From NCBI RefSeq assembly GCF_014925405.1, contig NZ_AQHJ01000023.1, positions 372,001-436,000 on the forward strand: a stretch of DNA of 64,000 nucleotides, read 5' to 3'. Every line of letters begins with the position of its first letter. Positions within the stretch are counted from its first letter, which is position 1. Under the pieces are notes generated by a model. It was not told the DNA's origin. It saw nothing but the letters and a program-made list of their open reading frames with translations, and made no database searches. Source of the stretch: Pseudoalteromonas ulvae UL12. GTDB taxonomy: Bacteria > Pseudomonadota > Gammaproteobacteria > Enterobacterales > Alteromonadaceae. The position numbers and the translations under genes are program-made. Positions 9,505 to 19,053 of this stretch are shown in pieces.

Positions 9505-9838
9505 AATGGCTTATTTACCTAAAGAGTATATGAGCACGATTTCAACATTTATTGAGGCTAAGATCACGCTTTTGTTCAAGATTTATCAAACTTTTTACCA
9601 GAGACATCCCACAGCTTACTCCTTGTTTACAGCCCAACCTCCATGTTAAATTGGCTTTTTAACACTGCTTTTTCCTCTAATTTCTATTCACACTGTTATG
9701 AAGGATTATTTTGTAAACAGTACGGACATTTGACCTGTGAAAAGGCGTTAATTTAAGTGCAATATAAATCTATTAAGGTATATTCAAAACAGCTTAACAT
9801 ATGATGTTGTTAAGTCTTTTTTGGAATGAGGAACTCCC
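9505..9838. other. Divergent intergenic region yaaA/talB
   Basis: About 330 bp carrying the promoters of both genes. A possible talB promoter is TTGACC (9730-9735), a 17-bp spacer and TTAAGT (9753-9758), which is weak at -10. Two 8-mers in opposite orientation, TGTTTACA (9624-9631) and TGTAAACA (9712-9719), are exact reverse complements and could be a spaced operator pair or chance. GAGG precedes the talB ATG. No gene is seen. Confidence 0.45.
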
Positions 9839-10789
9839 ATGAGCACAGTCTTAGCGGCTTTGAAAGCCCAATCAACTATCGTTGCCGACACCGGTGATAT
9901 CGAACAAATTAAAAAACACACACCACAAGATGCAACGACTAATCCGTCATTGTTATTAAATGCGAGCAAAATTGCCGCATATCAGCCGTTATTACAACAA
10001 GCTTGGGCGTATGCTAAAGCTAATCGTTCAGATGAAGCCAAACAAGTTGAACTAGCCTGTGACTACTTTGCAGTATTAATCGGTAAAGAAATTGCCGACG
10101 TCGTCCCAGGTTACATCTCGACCGAAGTTGATGCACGTTTATCTTTCGACACTAACGCGATGATCAATAAAGCAAAAGAGCTATTATCTCTGTATCAAGA
10201 GCAAGGTGTTAGCCAAGATAAAGTACTGATCAAAATCGCATCAACGTGGGAAGGTATTAAAGCTGCTGAAGTACTTGAAAAAGACGGCATCAAATGTAAT
10301 TTAACCTTGTTATTTAGCCAAGCTCAAGCCCGTGCTTGTGCTGATGCAAATGTCTTTTTAATCTCGCCTTTTGTAGGTCGTATTTTAGATTGGCATGTTG
10401 CTAATGGAATGGAAAAACCCACCGATCCACTTCAAGATCCAGGTGTACAATCTGTTCGCAGTATTTATGAATTTTACAAAACCCATGGCTACGACACCGT
10501 CGTAATGGGAGCAAGCTTCCGTAACACTGGTGAGATTTTAGCGCTAAGCGGTTGCGATAAGTTAACAATTAGCCCTGCACTATTGAGTGAATTAGAGGCG
10601 ATGACCGATGCACCTAATTATCAACTAGAGCAATTTAGCGTACAATTCGATAAACCAGCGGCCTTAAGTGAAAGCGAATTCCGCTGGCAGCATAATCAAG
10701 ATGCAATGGCGACGGAAAAATTAGCCGAAGGTATACGTGCCTTTGCAGCCGCGCAGGTTGATCTCGAAAATTGCTTTAAAAAACTATAA
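9839..10789 (+). CDS. talB: Transaldolase
   Basis: This enzyme of the non-oxidative pentose phosphate pathway moves a dihydroxyacetone unit from sedoheptulose-7-phosphate to glyceraldehyde-3-phosphate. The 316 residues match TalB. The N-terminal signature [10 protein letters not shown] is present. The Schiff-base lysine lies in [12 protein letters not shown], followed by [11 protein letters not shown] and the phosphate-binding part [17 protein letters not shown] ribosome site precedes the ATG. It is 15 bp upstream of pgi and very likely cotranscribed, linking two sugar-phosphate enzymes. Confidence 0.96.
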   Translation: MSTVLAALKAQSTIVADTGDIEQIKKHTPQDATTNPSLLLNASKIAAYQPLLQQAWAYAKANRSDEAKQVELACDYFAVLIGKEIADVVPGYISTEVDARLSFDTNAMINKAKELLSLYQEQGVSQDKVLIKIASTWEGIKAAEVLEKDGIKCNLTLLFSQAQARACADANVFLISPFVGRILDWHVANGMEKPTDPLQDPGVQSVRSIYEFYKTHGYDTVVMGASFRNTGEILALSGCDKLTISPALLSELEAMTDAPNYQLEQFSVQFDKPAALSESEFRWQHNQDAMATEKLAEGIRAFAAAQVDLENCFKKL

Positions 10790-10804
10790 ACAAAGGATTT
10801 AATA

Positions 10805-12430
10805 ATGCCGCAAATCAGCATTGAACAAAGCTTGCACAACAGCTTGTTAAATGCTGCACAAGAAGTGCAAAAGCTCCATTTATTGGAGCTTTTTCAGTTG
10901 CAGCCTACTCGTGCAGAAACATACCGCTTAGACGTCTCCCCAATCTATTTAGATTATTCAAAGCAAGCGCTTAACCAACAAGCGATCGAAGGATTAATCG
11001 CACTTGCTGAACATAAAAACCTCGCAAGCGCTCGCGATGCGATGTTTCAAGGAGATGCAATTAATCACACTGAACAACGTGCGGTGTTACATACAGCACT
11101 TCGCAACAGTGAACGTTTGAATAAGGTAGATGCACACACAGCAGCTGAAATAGAACACACAAAACAGCGCATGCTGAACTTTGTTGACGGCATTATTAAC
11201 CAATCTTTACTCGGTTTTACCGGCAAAGGGATCACGGATGTAATCAGCATTGGCATCGGTGGATCGTTTTTTGGGCCTAAAATGTTGCAAAGTGCACTGG
11301 AAGAGCAACGAGCATCGGCCATTAATGTGCACTATTTGGCGAACATTGATGGGGCACAAATAAAGCACATGCTCAAGGCTTTAAACCCTGAAACGACCCT
11401 GATCATTGTCGCATCAAAATCGTGGACCACAGCTGAAACACAACTCAATGCAGATGCTGTCATGACGTGGTTTAAATCACACTTTAGTGATCAACAAGCA
11501 ATCAAACAACATTGGGTCGCGTTAACAGCTAAACCACAACAAGCGCAGGCTTTTGGGATAAGCTCAGATTATATCTTCCCATTATGGGACTTTGTAGGTG
11601 GCCGCTATTCAGTTTGGTCAACCATAGGGCTGCCTTTAGCTTTATCAATTGGTCGTGAAGGGTTTGAATCTTTACTCGCCGGTGCTGCGTCTATGGATAA
11701 ACATTTTTGTGAAGCCCCTTTAAACGCCAACATGCCTGTGATGCTTGCGCTGATCGGTTACTGGCAACAAGTTTACTTGGGCTATAACAATTTAATGGTT
11801 TTACCTTATAGCCATGGATTAAAAGCCCTCCCCGCTTATTTACAACAATTAGATATGGAAAGTAACGGTAAATCGGTCAATGCGCTAGGTGACGAAATTG
11901 CCAATTCTGGCCCTATTTTATGGGGAGCCGAGGGCACAAACTGCCAACATTCATTTATGCAGCTGTTACATCAAGGCAAACAAAAAGCTATGGTCGACTT
12001 TATTGTGCCAGCTAAAGGTGATCCGCATTATCCTGCTCACCACAATATGATGGTGGCCAACGGTTTAGCGCAAGCACAAGCATTAATGCAAGGAAAAACC
12101 ACTCAACAAGCATTTGATGAGCTAATCGCATCAGGTGAAGATGAGACTTCAGCAGCTGCACTGGCAAAACACAAAGCCATGCCCGGCAATACCGGATCGA
12201 ACACCTTGATTATTGATGCGCTATCACCGTTCACATTAGGCGCATTATTGGCGTTATACGAGCACAAAGTCTTTTGCCAAGGCGTGTTATTTGGCATCAA
12301 TAGTTTCGATCAATGGGGCGTTGAGCTCGGTAAACAACTCGGTAAAACCTTGATGTCCGCAATTGAAACGCAAGACTTAAGTCAACTCGATCCATCCACC
12401 CAAGCTTTACTGAAACACATCAATCTTTAA
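10805..12430 (+). CDS. pgi: Glucose-6-phosphate isomerase
   Basis: It interconverts glucose-6-phosphate and fructose-6-phosphate in the cytoplasm. The 541 residues are close to the usual 549. Both family signatures are visible: DFVGGRYSVWSTIGLP near residue 258 and GVLFGINSFDQWGVELGK near 495. SIGIGGSFFGPKM forms the sugar-phosphate loop. AAAGGA precedes the ATG. The operon partner is talB, and a terminator follows. Confidence 0.96.
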   Translation: MPQISIEQSLHNSLLNAAQEVQKLHLLELFQLQPTRAETYRLDVSPIYLDYSKQALNQQAIEGLIALAEHKNLASARDAMFQGDAINHTEQRAVLHTALRNSERLNKVDAHTAAEIEHTKQRMLNFVDGIINQSLLGFTGKGITDVISIGIGGSFFGPKMLQSALEEQRASAINVHYLANIDGAQIKHMLKALNPETTLIIVASKSWTTAETQLNADAVMTWFKSHFSDQQAIKQHWVALTAKPQQAQAFGISSDYIFPLWDFVGGRYSVWSTIGLPLALSIGREGFESLLAGAASMDKHFCEAPLNANMPVMLALIGYWQQVYLGYNNLMVLPYSHGLKALPAYLQQLDMESNGKSVNALGDEIANSGPILWGAEGTNCQHSFMQLLHQGKQKAMVDFIVPAKGDPHYPAHHNMMVANGLAQAQALMQGKTTQQAFDELIASGEDETSAAALAKHKAMPGNTGSNTLIIDALSPFTLGALLALYEHKVFCQGVLFGINSFDQWGVELGKQLGKTLMSAIETQDLSQLDPSTQALLKHINL

Positions 12431-12442
12431 CTTCAAATATAT

Positions 12443-12487
12443 CCAATCAGGAACACTGCCCTTGTGTGTTTCTGATTGGTGTTTTTT
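12443..12487 (+). terminator. Terminator after pgi
   Basis: A 14-bp stem with one G-T wobble (CCAATCAGGAACAC / GTGTTTCTGATTGG) is followed by a TGTTTTTT tract. It ends the talB-pgi transcript. Confidence 0.8.
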
Positions 12488-12615
12488 ATTCCTCTGTCAG
12501 CGACAAAGTCACCAAACTTTCATGTTTTTGTAACTTTTACGCCATCTATTAGTTTTATTTTTGACCTTGTTGTGATATTTCTATTTGCGGGATTACCAAT
12601 GAAAAGGAGTGAACC

Positions 12616-12801
12616 ATGGATAATCTAGATGACATCTTAACAATGTTAGAAAATCCAGTGAAACCAGCTAAAAGCTCTGCGAAAAACCAAAAAAGAAAAT
12701 GGCGAGAGATTGAAGCGTTAAAGGATAAACACCGTTTGCGTAAAGAACTGCAAGACTTGGATTGGTCACACGATATTGGTTTAGAAGAACTAAACTTTTA
12801 A
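12616..12801 (+). CDS. Small DUF3545-family protein
   Basis: This is a 61-residue cytoplasmic protein of unknown function. It starts MDNLDDILTMLENPVKPAK, has a basic middle (KNQKRKWREIEALKDKHRLR) predicted helical, and an acidic end (LDWSHDIGLEELNF). This pattern matches DUF3545, a short family in marine gammaproteobacteria. A strong AAAAGGAG ribosome site lies 6 nt before the ATG, and the gene has its own terminator. The charge layout suggests a nucleic-acid or protein adaptor, but that is only a guess. Confidence 0.82.
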   Translation: MDNLDDILTMLENPVKPAKSSAKNQKRKWREIEALKDKHRLRKELQDLDWSHDIGLEELNF

Positions 12802-12806
12802 ATCCT

Positions 12807-12834
12807 AAAAGGCTCATTTAATCATGAGCCTTTT
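12807..12834. terminator. Terminator between the DUF3545 gene and ung
   Basis: An 11-bp stem (AAAAGGCTCAT / ATGAGCCTTTT) with a 6-nt loop is followed by T residues on the plus strand and A-rich sequence on the other side, so it can serve both convergent genes. Confidence 0.75.
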
Positions 12835-12859
12835 TCATTTAAATGACCCACACCACAGG

Positions 12860-13516
12860 TTAAACCTGCCAATCAATTGGATCTTGGCCTTGGGAAATCA
12901 GTTGTGCATTAATTTTTGAAAAATGCTGGCAGCCAAAAAAACCACGATACGCAGAAAGAGGCGACGGATGAGGCCCTGCGATGACTGTATGTCGTGCGCG
13001 ATTTATCTTTTTACCTTTCTTTTGAGCGTGCGCCCCCCAAAGAACAAAAATAATGGGCTCTTTTCGCTCATTGAGCACGTTAATCACAGCATCAGTAAAT
13101 TGCTCCCAGCCCAAATGCTTGTGGGAGTGAGCAAGACCTTGCTCTACGGTCAAGACAGTGTTGAGCATCAGTACTCCTTGCTGCGCCCACTTTTGTAAAT
13201 AACCGTGATCGGGGATACGAAAACCAGCAACATCTGTCGCTAACTCTTTATACATATTCACTAATGATGGCGGAGGTTTAATGCCTGGTAAAACCGAAAA
13301 ACATAAGCCATGCGCTTGGTTTTCACCATGATAGGGATCTTGTCCGAGTAAGACCACGCTGACGCGATCAAATGGCGTACTCTCAAAAGCACTAAATACT
13401 TGCTCTTGCGGAGGAAAAACCGTCACACCTTGCGCCCGACGTTCTTCTACATACGCCAATGTTTCGGCTAAATAAGGCAACGCTTGTTGCTCACAAATAA
13501 AATCAGACCAATTCAT
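12860..13516 (-). CDS. ung: Uracil-DNA glycosylase (family 1)
   Basis: Ung removes uracil from DNA and starts base-excision repair. The 218 residues match the family. The water-activating motif [18 protein letters not shown] lies near residue 60 with the catalytic Asp. The leucine-loop motif [14 protein letters not shown] near 184 carries the catalytic His. [11 protein letters not shown] is also typical. No strong ribosome site precedes the ATG at 13516. It is convergent with the DUF3545 gene. Confidence 0.96.
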   Translation of the reverse strand: MNWSDFICEQQALPYLAETLAYVEERRAQGVTVFPPQEQVFSAFESTPFDRVSVVLLGQDPYHGENQAHGLCFSVLPGIKPPPSLVNMYKELATDVAGFRIPDHGYLQKWAQQGVLMLNTVLTVEQGLAHSHKHLGWEQFTDAVINVLNERKEPIIFVLWGAHAQKKGKKINRARHTVIAGPHPSPLSAYRGFFGCQHFSKINAQLISQGQDPIDWQV

Positions 13517-13571
13517 AACAACGCTTGTGTATTTTAAAAATCAAATTATGCCATACCCTGACTTAAAGACA

Positions 13572-13597
13572 TAAAAAAGCCGGCTGTTTAGCCGGCT
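13572..13597 (-). terminator. Terminator of the thrABC operon
   Basis: An 8-bp GC-rich perfect stem (AGCCGGCT twice, each arm self-complementary) with a GTTT loop is followed on the minus strand by six T residues, just past the thrC stop. Confidence 0.85.
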
Positions 13598-13613
13598 GAA
13601 ATTCAATTACAAT

Positions 13614-14897
13614 TTAAGCAAGTTTTACCAGTAACGCCTCACGCAGGACATGGTAATCATTGGCTAAATCTTCGGCGAGACACGTTTTAGCTAATGCATC
13701 AGCTAAAGGTTTTGGCATCGCTAGTTCAACATCCAAAATACGTTCAACACTTTCTTTAAATTTTGCGGGATGTGCGGTCGCTAAAAACACTCCCACCCCA
13801 TCAGTAGCTAAATCACGCGTTAACCCCTCATAGGCAATGGCGGTATGAGGCTCAGCTAAATAACCTTTATTATAAAGTTGCAGCATCACTTCTTCAGTTT
13901 TAGCTTCATCGACGGCGTTAGAGTAAAAATTCTCATAGCTAAACCAGTTATTATCAAGCATATGTTGCACACGCGGCCAATTATTTGGTCGACTGACGTC
14001 CATCGCATTCGAGAGTGATTCTTTAGTATCTGTAGGTGACCAATCTTTACTAGCCAAAAAGCGTGGAACAGTATCATTTTGATTAGTTGTCGCAGATAAT
14101 TTAGCAACTGGTAACCCGATCACCGCACCAATCATCGCGGCACACACATTGCCAAAATTACCACTAGGGACAGAAATATGTGCCTTCGCACGTTGCGCTT
14201 GTGGTAGCCGAGCCAATGCTTCGAAATAATAACAAACCTGTGCAAGTAAACGGCTGATATTGATTGAATTAGCTGAGTTGAGCCCTAATCGCTGTTTAAT
14301 TTCATCATCTAAAAATGCCGCTTTGACCATCGCTTGGCAATCATCGAAACTACCATCAACAGCGTAACAATGAATGTTTTCCCCTAACGTAGTAAACAGC
14401 TTTTGCTGCGCAAGCGAAATTTTGCCTTTCGGGTATAAAATAACAACATCGATATTGTCTTTTTTATAAAAGGCATGCGCCACTGCTGCGCCTGTGTCAC
14501 CACTTGTCGCAGTTAAGATTGTCGTTTTGTTGCCTTGACTAAATTCAGCTAAGCACTCAGCCATAAAGCGACCACCAAAATCTTTAAATGCCAAAGTCGG
14601 GCCATGAAATAACTCTAAACAATAAATGTTCTTTTCTACTTCAACTAATTCCAAATCAAAATTAAATGCACGCTCAACCAAACCAGACACTTGCTCTGCA
14701 GTTAGTTCATCACCAATTAAGTGCTTTAGAATGTGACTACTTCGTGTCACAAAGTCCATCTCTAACAATTCGTCGACATTGGTAAGAGGCGCTAATGAAT
14801 CCGGAAAAAAGACACCTTGGTTACGACCAAGGCCTGTTTTAACGGCTTGAACGAATGATACTTGCTCTGAACTGTCTTTTAAATTGTGTAATAACAT
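13614..14897 (-). CDS. thrC: Threonine synthase
   Basis: ThrC converts O-phosphohomoserine to threonine using pyridoxal phosphate. The 427 residues match the short bacterial form. The cofactor lysine is in GPTLAFKDFGGRFM near residue 107. The phosphate-binding area reads TATSGDTGAAVAHAF, and SVPSGNFGNVCAA is conserved. The start lies 1 bp after the thrB stop, with AAGGAAG inside the end of thrB, so translation is probably coupled. It is last in thrLABC. Confidence 0.96.
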   Translation of the reverse strand: MLLHNLKDSSEQVSFVQAVKTGLGRNQGVFFPDSLAPLTNVDELLEMDFVTRSSHILKHLIGDELTAEQVSGLVERAFNFDLELVEVEKNIYCLELFHGPTLAFKDFGGRFMAECLAEFSQGNKTTILTATSGDTGAAVAHAFYKKDNIDVVILYPKGKISLAQQKLFTTLGENIHCYAVDGSFDDCQAMVKAAFLDDEIKQRLGLNSANSINISRLLAQVCYYFEALARLPQAQRAKAHISVPSGNFGNVCAAMIGAVIGLPVAKLSATTNQNDTVPRFLASKDWSPTDTKESLSNAMDVSRPNNWPRVQHMLDNNWFSYENFYSNAVDEAKTEEVMLQLYNKGYLAEPHTAIAYEGLTRDLATDGVGVFLATAHPAKFKESVERILDVELAMPKPLADALAKTCLAEDLANDYHVLREALLVKLA

Positions 14898-14898
14898 C

Positions 14899-15837
14899 TT
14901 ACGCTTCCTTTTCTAATACGCGAGTGCCGAGTGTATCTAATTGGCAAATATGACAAAAACCTTGATCGTTTATATAATTTGCAGCTAACCAGTCTGCACA
15001 TTGCTGAGCCGTTGTTAAATCAGTGCAGACAGCAAAAAGAGTTGGTCCTGCACCTGAAATACTCATCACTTTAGCACCGAGTTCAGGTAGAGCTTGTTTA
15101 GCTTGTGCAAACCCCTCTATCAACCGTGCGCGGTGTGGCTCTGCCACTCGGTCTTCCATAATTGACAGTGCAGCATCAAACTGCTGAGTGTGCAGTAGAC
15201 TGATAAAAGCAGATAAACGCTGGGCAAACTCGACACTATCGTGCATAGACAGGGACTCTGGTAACACAGCGCGCGCTTTGGCGGTATTAAGCGTAAAACC
15301 CGGAAAAGCCACTACGTAATACCATTGCTCACACACAGGCAAAGACAACGATTTATTAGGAATTAAATCACCTGTAAGCTGCAAGCCACCAAGGTAACAA
15401 GGAGTGATGTTGTCATAATGACGACCACCACTGACTTTGGCTTCAAAATCAGCCATTAATTCAATTAACTCAACTTGGCTTAGTTGTGTATCTGCAAATT
15501 TATCAAGCGCCGCAAACGTGGCCACAACTGAACAAGCACTAGATCCCAGCCCTGAGCCTATCGGCAAGTTCTTTTTAAGCTCTAGCCGAACAGCTGCCAT
15601 ATTTGGTGCCACATGCTCACGAAAGTGAACTAAGCATTGATAGGCTAAGTTCTCGAGCGGATCAGCAGGGAGTTTGTGAGCATATTCTCCCGAGCAAATA
15701 AACTCATCTTGAGTCGCACTTTGTACTGCAACCACATCTCCCAATAACTGTCCGTCAATGGGCGCTAATGCCGCACCTAACGCATCAAATCCGACTGCAA
15801 AGTTTCCCACAGAAGCAGGTGCATAAACTTCAAACAT
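14899..15837 (-). CDS. thrB: Homoserine kinase
   Basis: This GHMP-family kinase phosphorylates homoserine. The 312 residues include the N-terminal MFEVYAPASVGNFAVGFD, the ATP loop LPIGSGLGSSACSVVA near residue 90 and the C-terminal GHMP motif ISGAGPTLFAV near 265. It lies 8 bp after thrA and 1 bp before thrC, so it is clearly in one transcription unit controlled by the thrL attenuator. Confidence 0.96.
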   Translation of the reverse strand: MFEVYAPASVGNFAVGFDALGAALAPIDGQLLGDVVAVQSATQDEFICSGEYAHKLPADPLENLAYQCLVHFREHVAPNMAAVRLELKKNLPIGSGLGSSACSVVATFAALDKFADTQLSQVELIELMADFEAKVSGGRHYDNITPCYLGGLQLTGDLIPNKSLSLPVCEQWYYVVAFPGFTLNTAKARAVLPESLSMHDSVEFAQRLSAFISLLHTQQFDAALSIMEDRVAEPHRARLIEGFAQAKQALPELGAKVMSISGAGPTLFAVCTDLTTAQQCADWLAANYINDQGFCHICQLDTLGTRVLEKEA

Positions 15838-15845
15838 AACCCCTC

Positions 15846-18263
15846 CTAACGTGATACGATTTTTAAGATGTCAGAAAAAACACCTGCAGCCGTGACTTGA
15901 GAGCCAGCGCCGTAGCCTCTGATCACAAATGGACGAGGTTGATAATATTGACTTAATATCGCCAATGCATTCTCGCCATCGCGGATATCATTAAGCGCAT
16001 GCTCAGCCCCAACGGCTTCGATGCCCACTTTGCAGTGACCATTAACAATACTGCCCACATACCGTAGCACTTTGCCTTCATCACGAGCTTCATTTACTCG
16101 TTGACCAAATGCTTCATCTAATGAAGGAAGTTGCGCCATAAACTCATCGATTGATGCGCCTTCGGCAAATCCTTGCGGTAAAACTGATTCAACCTCAATA
16201 TTAGAAAGTTCAAGTTTAAGCCCAGACTCACGTGCAATAATTAATAACTTACGAGCGACATCGGTACCCGATAAATCATCCCGAGGATCAGGCTCTGTAA
16301 AACCGTTTTTCTTCGCTTGTAACGTCGCCTCAGATAAGCTGAGGCCATCTTCTAATGCACCAAATATGTAAGATAATGAGCCAGATAAAACACCATTAAA
16401 GCTCAGTAGCTCATCACCGGCACTAAACAATAACTTTAAGTTATCAAGGACAGGCAAGCCTGCGCCCACATTCGTTTCATAAAGAAACTTGCGATTATTT
16501 TTAAGGCTTGTATCCATCAACTGCTGATAATACGCTTGTGAAGCTGTATTGGCTTTTTTATTCGCCGCGACCACATGAAAGCCCGCAGCCAAGAAAGACA
16601 CATACTGATCAGCCAACTCACTAGATGAACTACAATCAACAATGACTGGGTTAATAAGATGATTCGCTTTGACAAATTTTTCTACCGTCGCTAACTCAAA
16701 GCTTTGTTGTGATTCTGCTAATGCGCCAGACCAGTTATTTAAATCAATCCCGTTTTCGTCGAGTAATAACTGACGAGAGTTTGCTACTCCATACAGGTTC
16801 AGTTTGATATTGCGTTTTTCTAACCATTGTTGCTGTTTTTCAAGCTGCTTGATTAGCTCCGCTCCCACTAAACCACAGCCAAGCAAGAACACATCAATAG
16901 ATGGAATATGAGTAAAGAAATTTTCATGGCATACTTTTACGGCATCGTTACACAGGCTGCCGTCAATAACAGCCGAAATAGAACTCTCGGTAGAGTCTTG
17001 CGCAATTGCGACGATATTAACTTGTGCTTGAGCAAGTGAAGCAAAGAACTTTGCCGCCAAACCTCGATGGGCTTTCATGTTATCGCCCACCAATGTCACA
17101 ATAGCTAAATCTCGTTTCACTTGGACTGGCTCAATTAATCCTGCTTGGTATTCCAACTCAAATGCATTTTGTAATGCATCAAGCGCGAGCTCTAAATCTG
17201 CTTGGTGAACACAAAAACTGATACTAAATTCACATGAGGATTGAGTAATTAAAACAATAGACACGTTATCTTGCGCAAGCGCGGAAAAAACCCGAGCAGC
17301 CATGCCTACTTTGCCTTTCATTCCTGGACCTGAGACGGTCAGCATCGCTAAATCTTGTAAACTAGATAACGCTTTGACTGGCTCATCAGCTTGAGATACA
17401 TCACTAATGAGTGAACCTGGAGCGTCGGGATTGTGAGTATTTTTAATCTCGCACGGCACACCCGCTTTGGCGCAAGGTAAAATCGTTTTAGGGTGTAAAA
17501 CTTTAGCACCAAAGTAAGAAAGTTCCATGGCTTCCTTATATGACAAACTATCTATCTTGGTCGCTTTTGTTATGTAACGAGGATCGGCGCTGTACACACC
17601 ATCCACATCCGTCCAAATTTGGCACACTTGCGCTTTTACACAGGCCGCTGCAATTGCAGCAGAATAATCAGAACCATTACGTCCAAGAGTAGTTAATTCA
17701 CCTGCTTCATTACTCGCTGTAAAACCAGGCATGATATAAATGTGGCTAGGTAATTTAGCCATCTCCTCAGCAAAACGCTCTGTGCTTAACGAGACACTAG
17801 CCTCCGCATCTAGATAACCGCCACGAGATACAACACAAGCAGTAGCTTCTAGATAAGTCGGGTTGAATTCACCTAACAAAGCTTGCATCAACGAGACACT
17901 AATGCGCTCACCAAAACTAATTACATAAGCACGGATCGGGTCAGGGCATACACCTAACAATGATACTCCAGATAAATTTTGCTCTAACTTTTTAAAGTCA
18001 GGCCAATTTTTTATCTCACCATACGCGGCTTCAACTTGTTGTTTTAGTTCAAGGCTTCTGGAAACAAACGCCATCCACTGGGATTGATAATCATCCCCTT
18101 TTTGTGCTCGTTCAGCTAAATCAACCAATGTATCTGTCATCCCACCAGGTGCTGATAATACCAACAATGCAGGCACAGATGCTGAGCGTGTTACTAAGTG
18201 TGCAACCTGTTGTAAACATTCAAAATTAGCGAGGGATGACCCTCCAAACTTCATGACTTTCAT
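15846..18263 (-). CDS. thrA: Bifunctional aspartokinase I / homoserine dehydrogenase I
   Basis: ThrA carries out the first and third steps from aspartate to threonine. The 805 residues are near the 820 of E. coli. The N-terminal kinase begins MKVMKFGGSSLANFECLQ and contains TTLGRNGSDYSAA. Two ACT-type regulatory segments follow at about 300-450. The C-terminal dehydrogenase starts near 462 with VFLLGCGLVGAELIKQL (NAD(P) binding) and has NVGAGLPVLDNLK and the signature FNGVLSGSLSYIF. Feedback inhibition by threonine is expected from the family. It is preceded by the thrL leader and attenuator. Confidence 0.97.
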   Translation of the reverse strand: MKVMKFGGSSLANFECLQQVAHLVTRSASVPALLVLSAPGGMTDTLVDLAERAQKGDDYQSQWMAFVSRSLELKQQVEAAYGEIKNWPDFKKLEQNLSGVSLLGVCPDPIRAYVISFGERISVSLMQALLGEFNPTYLEATACVVSRGGYLDAEASVSLSTERFAEEMAKLPSHIYIMPGFTASNEAGELTTLGRNGSDYSAAIAAACVKAQVCQIWTDVDGVYSADPRYITKATKIDSLSYKEAMELSYFGAKVLHPKTILPCAKAGVPCEIKNTHNPDAPGSLISDVSQADEPVKALSSLQDLAMLTVSGPGMKGKVGMAARVFSALAQDNVSIVLITQSSCEFSISFCVHQADLELALDALQNAFELEYQAGLIEPVQVKRDLAIVTLVGDNMKAHRGLAAKFFASLAQAQVNIVAIAQDSTESSISAVIDGSLCNDAVKVCHENFFTHIPSIDVFLLGCGLVGAELIKQLEKQQQWLEKRNIKLNLYGVANSRQLLLDENGIDLNNWSGALAESQQSFELATVEKFVKANHLINPVIVDCSSSSELADQYVSFLAAGFHVVAANKKANTASQAYYQQLMDTSLKNNRKFLYETNVGAGLPVLDNLKLLFSAGDELLSFNGVLSGSLSYIFGALEDGLSLSEATLQAKKNGFTEPDPRDDLSGTDVARKLLIIARESGLKLELSNIEVESVLPQGFAEGASIDEFMAQLPSLDEAFGQRVNEARDEGKVLRYVGSIVNGHCKVGIEAVGAEHALNDIRDGENALAILSQYYQPRPFVIRGYGAGSQVTAAGVFSDILKIVSR

Positions 18264-18290
18264 AAAATATCCTCATTCCCCAGAAACGAA

Positions 18291-18325
18291 AAAAGGCCTG
18301 TGCTCGTTGTGAGCACAGGCCTTTT
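18291..18325 (-). terminator. Transcription attenuator of the thr operon
   Basis: A 15-bp perfect inverted repeat (AAAAGGCCTGTGCTC / GAGCACAGGCCTTTT) with a 5-nt loop is followed by T residues on the minus strand. It lies between the thrL leader peptide and thrA, the classical position for an amino-acid attenuator. Confidence 0.9.
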
Positions 18326-18349
18326 AAATTTGCGTACAGACCTATGCCA

Positions 18350-18409
18350 CTATCCTGTTAGGATGGTGGTTGTAATAATAATGGTAAGTACTGAATTAAT
18401 TTTTTTCAT
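18350..18409 (-). CDS. thrL: thr operon leader peptide
   Basis: A 19-residue frame reads MKKINSVLTIIITTTILTG and stops 24 bp before the attenuator stem. It contains five Thr and five Ile codons, eight of them in the unbroken block TIIITTTI. The layout matches E. coli thrL, where ribosome stalling at Thr/Ile codons prevents terminator formation. It lies 87 bp upstream of thrA on the same strand. The ribosome site is weak (TAGGGC). Too short for normal gene callers, but the position and composition make it convincing. Confidence 0.9.
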   Translation of the reverse strand: MKKINSVLTIIITTTILTG

Positions 18410-18488
18410 GCCAATAGACTGCCCTAACTTGGCACTTTGTGTCAATCACAAAAAGGGAATAATTTATTTCTTTCTACACTAAAGGATA

Positions 18489-18854
18489 CTATTTAATGCC
18501 AAATTTATGCAAAGTTTCGTGAAATTGAGCAGGAGATACTGGTTTTTCTAAAAAAGTGAGCGCGTCAAGAGACATCACTCTTTGCTTCATTTCAGGTTGA
18601 ATATCAGCCGAAATAACCACAACAAAGCATTCCATTTTATGTTCTCTGATATACTCTAGCACACCGATGCCATCGAGCTCAGGCATCGTTAAATCAAGGC
18701 ACAACAACCCAACTTCTTGTTGTGCTAAGATTGCAAGCGCTTCTTTACCATTGGTAGCTTGATGAATTTCAAAATCCTCATAAGCTTTAAGGCAACGAAC
18801 AACCTGCTTTCGAGCTACCATGGAATCATCACATACTAAAATAGGAAACGACAT
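18489..18854 (-). CDS. Stand-alone receiver-domain response regulator (CheY-like)
   Basis: This 121-residue protein is a single receiver domain with no output domain. The acidic pair is Asp9-Asp10 (VCDDSMVAR). The phospho-acceptor is Asp54 in LLCLDLTMPELDG. The switch serine is Ser82 (VVISADI) and the conserved lysine Lys104 (FLEKPVSPAQF). It is divergent from a membrane histidine kinase 199 bp away, which is its likely partner. A 9-bp inverted repeat runs into its start codon (see findings). The output is unknown; it could act through protein-protein contact, as CheY does. Confidence 0.88.
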   Translation of the reverse strand: MSFPILVCDDSMVARKQVVRCLKAYEDFEIHQATNGKEALAILAQQEVGLLCLDLTMPELDGIGVLEYIREHKMECFVVVISADIQPEMKQRVMSLDALTFLEKPVSPAQFHETLHKFGIK

Positions 18855-19053
18855 AACTGTTTTTAATAGACTTAAAGAGCAACAGTTATAACATAGTCAC
18901 TACAGAAAAAAACCGTTTTGAGGTATTTGATTGTAAATACAAAATAAAGTGGGATTTATCTATTAATTTATTTATTTTTTTTAATATATTAGCTAAGTTT
19001 AAAAAGCATTTAAATATCGCAAATAAACGTATTAATGGAGTATTGGTTAACCA

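Noticed and set aside
9624..9719. Reverse-complement 8-mers TGTTTACA and TGTAAACA upstream of talB
   Set aside because: They are 80 bp apart and short enough to be chance in AT-rich DNA; kept only as a note in the intergenic entry.
18440..18445. TTGACA (minus strand) as the -35 of the thr promoter
   Set aside because: No acceptable -10 lies 16-18 bp downstream, and the start would fall almost on the thrL start codon; the real promoter is probably further upstream.
18300..18482. 60-residue plus-strand frame over the thr attenuator
   Set aside because: It runs antisense through the thrL leader and hairpin, which explain the sequence better.
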